Below, in pieces: positions 1 to 7,700 of a stretch of DNA of 30,218 bases. Position 1 is the first letter of the stretch; each line of letters starts with the position of its first letter. The translations under genes and the position numbers were made by a program. A model generated the notes under the pieces. The model had not been told where the DNA came from. It made no database searches and was given only the letters and a program-made list of their open reading frames with translations. Origin of the DNA: an uncultured Flavobacteriaceae bacterium (GTDB lineage Bacteria > Bacteroidota > Bacteroidia > Flavobacteriales > Flavobacteriaceae); contig CAJWNW010000005.1 of the NCBI GenBank assembly GCA_913044085.1, positions 1-30,218 on the forward strand, in the 5' to 3' direction.

Positions 1-8
1 TTAATTCA

Positions 9-1433
9 ATGAAAACAATAAACTTTAAAATATTTGCTTCCATTACCCTTGTATGTCTTGCAATGGTTGGCTGTGTACAAGATGATGACTTTACTGTTCC
101 CTCCAGTGTTGGAACTGAGGAAAATGCAAGTCTGGCAGATTTACTTTCAAACATCGAAAATGGTAATGTTCAACTTATCAGTATTGAGGAGTTAAAAGCC
201 CAATTTATTTCGGATAATCCTGCTACACAAATTGTCTCTGAGTTGGCGGTTAAGGGCTTTGTATCCTCCTCCGATGCAGCGGGTAATTTTTACAAGGAAT
301 TTTTTATTCAGAATTCTGTAGAAAATGCGACAGACGCTGTTAAAATCTCGTTGAATCAAGTTGATTCTTACAACCAATATAATATTGGAAGAGAAGTTTA
401 TGTTTATTTAAAGGATATGTATTTAGGAGAGGCGAATGGAGGAGACGGTGTTTTCACAATTGGTAGCAGTGCAAATGGAGACGGCGAGGTTGAAGGTTTT
501 ACAGCAAATGAAATCCCTTTTCATATATTCCGTTCTTCTACAACCGAGCTTATTGTCCCTAAACTTGTGACGGGGTTATCGGCAAACGATATTGGAATTT
601 TTGTCTCTTTTGAATCGGTAGAATTTCCAACAAGTGAAGCGGGCCTCCCATATGTTTCCCCGATGGACGATTACGATACCCAACGTACAGTACAACGTTG
701 CTCTGGTTTTGATTATTCAAACTTCCTTTTGGAAACAAGTTCCTTTGCAAGTTTTAAAAACGAAATATTACCATCTGGTGGTGGTAGCATTGCTGGAGTT
801 GTTTCAAAAACATATAATGGGAGTGATTTAGTTCTTGCGCTTAATACTTCGGATGATGTTCAAATGGATGGTAGCCGATGCGAACTTTTAGATATCAATG
901 ATTTTTATCCAATTTTTGAAGATGATTTTGAATCCTATCCAAATTACAGCTCCCTGAACGGAAACGGTTGGACTAATTATATCGAGGCTGGAAGCAGAGA
1001 CTGGTTTGTCAGAATATCAAATGACAGTCAAAATTCTGGAAGTAAAATGGTTCAATTAGGATCCTATCAAACTGGTGATGCAAGCACGATTGCATGGTTA
1101 ATTACTCCGGCAATTGATTTGGATGCGCAAGGGGTAGAATTTGTTAAGTTTAAATCATCAAATAGTTTTGCTGATGGCAGCGAATTAGAGTTACTTATAT
1201 CTACGGATTGGGATGGTACTGAAGCCACAATTGAATCTTCATCATGGGATACGCTGAACGCGAATATCGTTTCCGATGGAGAATTTTATCAGAACTGGGT
1301 AGATTCAGGACTTGTAGATTTGAGTCTTTTTTCTGGAAATGCCTATGTCGCTTTTAAATATATTGGAAGTGGTCAATCCTCCTTCGATGGCACCTATGAA
1401 ATCGATGATTTTAAAGTTTTGATTCAGAACTGA
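9..1433 (+). CDS. DUF5689 / choice-of-anchor J surface lipoprotein
   Basis: Predicted lipoprotein of 474 residues. A hydrophobic signal (residues 5-21) ends in the lipobox AMVGC, so Cys22 would be lipidated. The next residues, VQDDDF, are acidic and resemble the lipoprotein export signal that sends Bacteroidota lipoproteins to the cell surface. Residues about 53-295 match the DUF5689 pattern (ISIEELKAQF, AVKGFVSSSDAAGNFYKEFF, then a beta-rich OB-like region). Residues about 303-474 look like a choice-of-anchor J domain, with FEDDFESY, NGWTNY, AWLITPAIDL and an IDDFKV end. In this family such proteins are usually encoded just after a TonB-dependent receptor; that neighbour would lie left of the window, so this is inference. 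Only eight bases precede the ATG here. The substrate or partner is unknown. A hairpin terminator follows. Confidence 0.82.
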   Translation: MKTINFKIFASITLVCLAMVGCVQDDDFTVPSSVGTEENASLADLLSNIENGNVQLISIEELKAQFISDNPATQIVSELAVKGFVSSSDAAGNFYKEFFIQNSVENATDAVKISLNQVDSYNQYNIGREVYVYLKDMYLGEANGGDGVFTIGSSANGDGEVEGFTANEIPFHIFRSSTTELIVPKLVTGLSANDIGIFVSFESVEFPTSEAGLPYVSPMDDYDTQRTVQRCSGFDYSNFLLETSSFASFKNEILPSGGGSIAGVVSKTYNGSDLVLALNTSDDVQMDGSRCELLDINDFYPIFEDDFESYPNYSSLNGNGWTNYIEAGSRDWFVRISNDSQNSGSKMVQLGSYQTGDASTIAWLITPAIDLDAQGVEFVKFKSSNSFADGSELELLISTDWDGTEATIESSSWDTLNANIVSDGEFYQNWVDSGLVDLSLFSGNAYVAFKYIGSGQSSFDGTYEIDDFKVLIQN

Positions 1434-1455
1434 TGGATTAACTTATTTATTAAAG

Positions 1456-1481
1456 CCTGTGAGTGTTCACAGGTTTTTTTT
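1456..1481 (+). terminator. Rho-independent terminator after the DUF5689 gene
   Basis: A perfect 7-bp stem CCTGTGA/TCACAGG (1456-1462 with 1467-1473) has a GTGT loop and is followed directly by eight T. It ends the upstream lipoprotein transcript and lies 15 bases before the next ATG, so that small gene probably has its own promoter or depends on read-through. Confidence 0.85.
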
Positions 1482-1496
1482 ATATACTTTAATACT

Positions 1497-1871
1497 ATGA
1501 ACCTCTTTGACCAATTTTACATTTCAGTATATCAGAAAGTAAAAAAATACAAACCAAAACTAGCGGCTAGGTTAGCTCGTTTTTATGTTTCATTACTTCA
1601 AATAGGTTTGTTCCTTTTGTTGGGTGTTTTTTTCATGAAGTTCTGTGAGCAAATGAAATTAACTTTTTTAACCACACCCAATGCTTGGCTGCTCTTTGTA
1701 GGAATTTCGATGTTTATTGTGTTTAAAAATTGGATTGGCTACAATGGTAAGAAACGTTCTATTCTGTTATCCAAAGCATCAAAGCGCGCTTCGCAACATT
1801 CTTTATTGACGCTTGTTGTTTTTCAATTCTTAGTTTACGGATTAACTTTCGTAGTTTCCGAAGCGGCATAA
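1497..1871 (+). CDS. small membrane protein of unknown function
   Basis: Protein of 124 residues that I do not recognise. The N-terminal 27 residues are amphipathic and very basic (QKVKKYKPKLAARLARF). Three hydrophobic segments follow at about residues 28-48, 62-78 and 100-120, with a basic stretch (NGKKRSILLSKASKRASQ) between the second and third. By the positive-inside rule the basic N-terminus and that basic loop would face the cytoplasm. There is no signal peptide, lipobox or catalytic motif. It lies alone between two terminators, downstream of the DUF5689 lipoprotein gene and convergent with the OmpA-family gene. The coding frame uses ordinary codons for its surroundings and the start ATG is clear, so it is probably real. 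Confidence 0.6.
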   Translation: MNLFDQFYISVYQKVKKYKPKLAARLARFYVSLLQIGLFLLLGVFFMKFCEQMKLTFLTTPNAWLLFVGISMFIVFKNWIGYNGKKRSILLSKASKRASQHSLLTLVVFQFLVYGLTFVVSEAA

Positions 1872-1897
1872 AAAAACCCCCAAATAGTGGAGGTTTT
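1870..1897 (-). terminator. terminator of the T9SS cassette, possibly bidirectional
   Basis: An inverted repeat (AAAACCCCC, a 7-base loop, GGAGGTTTT, with one C-A mismatch) lies between the convergent genes. Read on the minus strand it is followed by seven T (complement of 1870-1876), which is a good terminator for the OmpA-family gene. On the plus strand the T tract is only four, so it is a weaker stop for the small membrane protein. The plus-strand stop codon overlaps its edge. Confidence 0.75.
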
Positions 1898-1912
1898 AAA
1901 AAATCAATTTTT

Positions 1913-3826
1913 CTATTCGTTGTTGTTTGGATTGCCTTCCAGAATAATGAATTCGGAACGGCGGTTCATTTGATGTTCGTCTTCATTACATCCTAAACCA
2001 CAGTCATTAACCGGCATGGCTTCTCCCATTCCAATACCACTTATTCTGCTAGCATCAACTCCTTGACCAATGACGTACTGAGCTGTTGTTAGCGCACGTC
2101 TTTCGGATAGGCTTTGATTGTATTTGGCTGTCCCTCTAGCATCTGTGTGTGATTCTGCACGAATGACAATAGATTCATATTTATTCATCAATTCTACCAG
2201 TTTGTCCAATTCAAAGGCTCCTTTCGCAGTGATATTAGACTTGTCAAAATCGAAGTATATAGGGTTTAAAACAACTTTGTTTGCAAGAATTATTTCATCA
2301 ATTGGATCTAATAAAATCTCTTCAGTTATTTCTTCCTCGCTGCTACCTTTAATATGAGTCGACCCACTTTCGTATTCTTGCATTGAAGCCGTAAGGTAAA
2401 GGTCTGTATCGCATTCGACAATATAATTGACTTCCCCTTTTTCAGAGGTCGTTTTACTGCCAATGACATTACCTTCAGTATCGGTAACATTCACAGTAGC
2501 ATTTGCCAAGACAAGCCCTGTATCGCTGTCTTTGACCGTTACAGTAGCCATTACATCACAAATGGGTTGCAGCACTTTAACAACATATACATCGTCACTG
2601 CCAGATCCTCCTTCACGATTGGAAGACACAAAACCTTCTCCAGTTTCATTGTTAATGCTAAAGGCAAAATCATCGGCATTGCCATTTACAGGAATTCCAA
2701 TATTTCTTATAGGCCCTACTTTTCCATCGACTAGTTTTGCAAAAAACACATCCATCCCCCCTAGGCCTAAATGCCCGTCGGATGAGAAGTAAAGAGTGTT
2801 ATCAGCGCTTACATAAGGAAACATTTCTTGTCCTTCTGTATTTACTTTTTGTCCTAAATTGGTGGCTTTACCAATGGTACCGTCTCCATCAATTGGTGCC
2901 ATATAAAGATCAAATTGGCCCATGCCTCCAGCCATGTCTGAGGCAAAGAATAGCAGTTTTCCATCTGGGCTGACTGCTGGATTTTTAACAGAGTAATTTT
3001 TTGAGTTCAAAGAAAGCGGCTCACCCTCAGACCAAATACCTAATTCCTGCGTGGATTTGTAGAGGTTTAGTACACTGAATTTGGTTCTTGACAAAGAATC
3101 TCTTTCAAATATATTATCGTAATAGCTTTCTCTCGAAAAATACATAGTCTTTCCGTCAGGTGAAAAAGAAACAAGCCCCTCGTGGTATTTGGTGTTGATT
3201 GCTTCAAAGGCTACAGCTTTTTGAAATGAGCCGTCTTTATTTTGACTGGCCATGTAAACATCGAGAAATGGCTCTTGGTTCCAACCATAACTTTTCCTGG
3301 TTTCGTTTCTTGCGGATGCAATGTATAATTTCCCATCTTGAAGGGTGCCTCCGAAGTCTGAAAATTCAGTATTTAAACCGGCGTCCTGGACATTAAACTT
3401 TTGGCCTTTTTCAATAATCTTTGGTAAATAATTTGGATTCTTCAAAAAGGCGATGGCTCTGTGGTCAGCAGGCCGCATGGCTGCAAATTTTCTCATTTGT
3501 GAATTGGAAGCCTCATACTTGCCATTGGCCTTTAACATCTGCGCATACTTGAAAATTGTTTCGGGTGCTTGCGAAGTTTCCAGTGCTTTGGCATACCATT
3601 TTTCGGCCTCAACAGATTTAAAGACATTGTAATAAGACTCTGCCAACTGCGCATATACATAGGCGTTTTTCTCCCCTTTAGAAATTAATTTTTCATATTC
3701 TTTTGCAGCGTCTACAAATTCCAGTTTTGTAAACAGTTTATCTGCTTTTTTCGTAGAATTTGATTGCGCGTTGGCAAATGAGCTAGTGATTAATATGATA
3801 ATAAATATTGAAGTGTATTTTTTCAT
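1913..3826 (-). CDS. PorE-like OmpA-family protein (TPR, propeller, CRD, OmpA)
   Basis: Exported protein of 637 residues with a signal peptide ending near ANA/Q (residue 20-21). The domains run in order: TPR-like helices at about 24-125; PD40/WD40-type beta-propeller strands at about 155-415 (repeated FSPDGKTMYFS, VSPDGKLLFFAS, VSADNTLYFSSDG); a carboxypeptidase regulatory-like fold at about 423-505; and an OmpA peptidoglycan-binding domain at about 520-630. The last carries YFDFDKSNI, ESHTDARG with the ligand Asp, SLSERRA and NRRSEF. This order is the one described for PorE of Porphyromonas gingivalis, a T9SS component that binds peptidoglycan. It is the last gene of a three-gene minus-strand operon, 21 bases after the PorP/SprF gene. 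The likely role is to tether the outer-membrane SprF/cargo complex to peptidoglycan. Flavobacteria carry several paralogues, so true PorE orthology is not established. Confidence 0.88.
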   Translation of the reverse strand: MKKYTSIFIIILITSSFANAQSNSTKKADKLFTKLEFVDAAKEYEKLISKGEKNAYVYAQLAESYYNVFKSVEAEKWYAKALETSQAPETIFKYAQMLKANGKYEASNSQMRKFAAMRPADHRAIAFLKNPNYLPKIIEKGQKFNVQDAGLNTEFSDFGGTLQDGKLYIASARNETRKSYGWNQEPFLDVYMASQNKDGSFQKAVAFEAINTKYHEGLVSFSPDGKTMYFSRESYYDNIFERDSLSRTKFSVLNLYKSTQELGIWSEGEPLSLNSKNYSVKNPAVSPDGKLLFFASDMAGGMGQFDLYMAPIDGDGTIGKATNLGQKVNTEGQEMFPYVSADNTLYFSSDGHLGLGGMDVFFAKLVDGKVGPIRNIGIPVNGNADDFAFSINNETGEGFVSSNREGGSGSDDVYVVKVLQPICDVMATVTVKDSDTGLVLANATVNVTDTEGNVIGSKTTSEKGEVNYIVECDTDLYLTASMQEYESGSTHIKGSSEEEITEEILLDPIDEIILANKVVLNPIYFDFDKSNITAKGAFELDKLVELMNKYESIVIRAESHTDARGTAKYNQSLSERRALTTAQYVIGQGVDASRISGIGMGEAMPVNDCGLGCNEDEHQMNRRSEFIILEGNPNNNE

Positions 3827-3847
3827 GATGTTATACTTAGCTTAAAT

Positions 3848-4759
3848 TTAGAAATAACGTGGTGACCTTGAAACTTTGGATGAGAAATTCAAATCAAAGT
3901 TGATAAAAATCTCATGCGATGCGTTTGTAACAATGTTTAAATCGGATTGTATGGCGTCGTAGGCATAGCCAATACGAATGTTCTCCATGACTTGAAAGTT
4001 AACCATACCACTAAACGAGTCATCCAATCTATAACCAATTCCTACTTCGACTAAGTCGTACATGAAGACGTTGGCATTGATATCGTAACTTAGCGGCGCA
4101 TCAAAAGCATACTTTAATAATGCGTGTGGTTTCAATTTAAAGTTTTCAGACAAATCAAACACATATCCTGCAGCTGCGAAAAAGTGCTCAGATTCAGAAC
4201 CATAATTTATATCCTCTTCGTCTAAATGTACCCCATTTAGAATATTTGGTACTGAAGCTGAAATGTAGTACTTATTAGGTTTGTAAAAATATACACCAGC
4301 TCCTATATTAGGAGTAGTGGAATTTACAGGAGAAGTAAAGAAAGGGTCATTTGGGTCCATTGTTTGAACGCGATCTAAACCAATATTATGGAAAGTAAAA
4401 CCACCTTTTACTCCAAAAGCCAAGCGTGTTTCCATTCCCATAGGAACGGTGTAAGACACATCCACGTATGCATTGGTTTCTTCAACTGGACCAATTTTGT
4501 CAGAAATCACAGACAAACCTAAAGCGAGTTGATTCCCCACAGGGGAGTGAATGTTAAAGGTAAATGTTTCTGGTCCTCCATCAAGCCCAACCCATTGACT
4601 GCGGTACAAAGCTCCTACGGAAAGCCCTTCAGATATTCCGGCGTAAGCAGGGTTGATAACATTCATATTGTACATGTATTGGGTGTACTGCGGGTCCTGT
4701 TGCGCATGGTTTTGTTGGGCAATTAGTAGGGTAAAAAATATTAAAATTAACTTTTTCAT
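3848..4759 (-). CDS. PorP/SprF family type IX secretion membrane protein
   Basis: Protein of 303 residues with a signal peptide (residues 1-19, cleavage before QQDPQ). The start of the mature chain, QDPQYTQYMYNMNVINPAYAG, is the hallmark of the PorP/SprF family. The rest is a run of amphipathic beta strands with alternating aromatic residues, as in a 14-stranded outer-membrane barrel, ending in the aromatic pair YF. Family members such as F. johnsoniae SprF act in secretion or surface attachment of T9SS cargo with type B C-terminal domains. Here the gene lies 23 bases downstream of a gene encoding such a cargo, which supports a dedicated cargo-anchor pair, followed by the PorE-like tether. 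A role for this particular pair is inferred from context. Confidence 0.92.
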   Translation of the reverse strand: MKKLILIFFTLLIAQQNHAQQDPQYTQYMYNMNVINPAYAGISEGLSVGALYRSQWVGLDGGPETFTFNIHSPVGNQLALGLSVISDKIGPVEETNAYVDVSYTVPMGMETRLAFGVKGGFTFHNIGLDRVQTMDPNDPFFTSPVNSTTPNIGAGVYFYKPNKYYISASVPNILNGVHLDEEDINYGSESEHFFAAAGYVFDLSENFKLKPHALLKYAFDAPLSYDINANVFMYDLVEVGIGYRLDDSFSGMVNFQVMENIRIGYAYDAIQSDLNIVTNASHEIFINFDLNFSSKVSRSPRYF

Positions 4760-4782
4760 TGCTTTTAAATTAGTTGTAATAG

Positions 4783-7700
4783 TTAGTAGTTAAGATAAAT
4801 CCAGCTGATAGTTGGTTCACGGTCTGATGCATATTGAATAATATAGAAATAGGTACCAACTGGCAAAAGCTCATTAGAATTGATATTTCCGTCGCTAGCG
4901 TCTTGACCACACCATTGGTCAACATAATCATTTAACTCAAATACTTTAGTTCCATACCTGTTATATACATCTGCTTTGATTATGTCTTCTTGATCCTCGA
5001 GATGATCTAAAACTAAACAGTCGTTCAAACCATCCCCATTGGGAGATATACCTTGTGGTATGTCTACACAATTTTCATTCATGTAGGAATTTATTGATAT
5101 AGTTGTTTCAGAAGAACAATTAGAATTAACATCTGTCACAACAACTAAGACCGAATCATAACCATATACTTCGCCATGAGTGAAAGTTCCAGTACTATCT
5201 CCCTCCGAAACTAACATGTCATTAATATACCAATCATATTCATATGTGTTATCTATACTTTGATCGTTAGTTATGTTGATATATAAGTCAACCTCACCGT
5301 CTGGACATTTATAAAATGAGGTATCATCTTCTAATTCGGGAGCAATACCTTGAGTAACAGATATTACTTTATCGGAAGCACAACCTGTTACAGTGTTGTA
5401 CGCGGTTACAATGTAATCACCTGTTAGAAGATCAAACTCACCTGCACCCAAAGTTAAAATATTTCCACCATCATTTTCAGAAACTTCCGACACATAGACC
5501 ACATCATTATAACTCCAAGAATAAACTATATTTTCAGGTAATTGTTGTGAATCGTCAACATAAACTTCTAATACTGCTTGTTCTTCACCATAACAAAGTG
5601 CAATTTGTTCTTCAACGGCTACGGGGACTGGATTTTGTGCTATTTCAACAATAACTGAATCGGTTACTGTGGCAGTACCCCCAGTGCATAAGTCGTAAGT
5701 AATCGCAGCGGTATAGGTAGTGGTTGTTTCTGGTGAAACAGTTATGGTTTGTTCAGTTCCTACTAAATTACTGCCATCATACCACTCAAACAAATAGTTG
5801 GGCGTTCCAACTGAAGGACTGAAGCGCCATGATTCTCCTGAGGTTTCCCAAACTCCTGTATTTCTATCACTTGGTGTATATGCGATTGTATCTTCCATGT
5901 TCTGTATACCGACTACAGCCAATCCACCATTCCATGTTGGGCAGGTCGGTTTGTCAATAATATTAACATCGATAACATTGGACGATTCATACAAAATTAT
6001 TTGAGAAGTAGATGTGAGTTCGTTGCAAGCACCACTGAAGAGTGGGACCTCGGTATAATTCACAACAAATTGTCTTTGAGGTGAAGAACCTAAAATCATA
6101 AAATTAATTTCACCACCTACTGAAGGATCTATATCATGTGCAACTCCAAAAATATTCGCATCCGATAATGATGAATTTGATGCATTGGGAAGTGTGTCTT
6201 CTGCACTAAAACTCCATCCATTATAACCATTTGCATTAGTCAGATCGAAAGAAATAACCCCATTAGAGCCAATTAACAATTGATTGTAAGTTCCGCCAAA
6301 GAAGCAGAAGTCAAAACCAATGTCAATCACATCAGACCACTCATCATCTGTTTCAACGCTTGTAGGGGTGCCACCAAGAAAAGATGGAAATTCACAATTA
6401 TTGACGGAAGTGATTTCATAGGCTGAGGTATCTTGTCCCAGAATATGATAGGTTGCTGTCAGAGTTGTCGTTGTATCATCATCTGCACAAAGATTGCTGT
6501 CTTCGCCGGCATATATGATGGAACATTCATTTGGAGGCGGTGGGCAAATAAATGTTAAGAGATCACTTTCAACAAAACAGCTAGCGTCGTTGGTATTAAC
6601 TGCGTTGATAACAATTTCTTCGTTTGCCGCATAAGGGCCAAAGTTTACAACGCCAGTTGTTGCTACGGTTTGGGTTGTACCAAAATTATCTACCAAATCA
6701 ATACTAGTGGCATCCCCCATATCAGAAATATTTGCGTCCACATAGAATTCGTAATATGGGCTGCAAACTCCATTTATAGTAAAGTCAACAGTTTGAGTTA
6801 CGCATGTTGCACAAGAAACGGAGAAATCCCAAGGGTTGTAAGTTGTGGAACTATCGCAACTAACAGATCCATCCGAATCTACTTCTATATACATTGATGT
6901 AGATGTTGATTGAAATTCAAGACCAGTCAAGTCATGTATATTAGCATCAGCGTTATTGAACAAAACAGTTCCTGTATTATCGGGCCCATCGTAAATGGTA
7001 ATTTCATCACAACAAGATTCAAGATTTCCGGAATTGAAAACAATTTTTACAGGAAATTCTGTAGAAGATGTAAATAACCATACCGTATTATCGTTGTTTG
7101 TATAACAGTAATTTAAATCTAAAACTTCTCCAGCATCGCAATCAATGGTATAATTTGTTTGTACTGGTGTAGAAAAAATTGCAGGGCTCGTCCATACGCT
7201 GAAGTCCCCTTCACCACAGTCCGCTCGCAAATAAACTTCATAGTCCGTTTCCCATTCCAAATTAGATAGTGTAAGCGGGTTTGTAGTTATTAGGGTACCA
7301 GCTGTAGTTGGAATCCCTGTTCCTTGTGGCTGAAGCACATATTCCCATTGAGTTTCCCCATTATTTGCATCCCAGTTTAAGGTTGCAGTCGTGCCAAGCG
7401 CATCTAATGTTGCGGTCAGGTTTGTTGGAACTAAACAGCTAGGTGGAGGCCCGCAACTTACAAGAATTTCATATCCTGCTGATGTAACAGATCCGTCACT
7501 GTCAAACACAAAAGTCAGTGCCCCTGATGGGTCTGTTGAAGTAATTGGATCGGGAATTTCAGCACCTCGAAATTCATCATCAACCGGATCAAAGCTTGTG
7601 TCTGGGCCATTGTAAACTGTTAAACCATCGCAACAAGATTCTGTCTCAAAGCTTATGAAGGTAAACGTCACAACATCACCAGGGTTCTCCGGAAAAACGG

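Noticed and set aside
2427..2792. A 121-codon open frame on the plus strand, Ser/Pro/Thr-rich
   Set aside because: It lies wholly opposite the OmpA-family gene, whose domains are unmistakable, and has no family features; it is a shadow frame.
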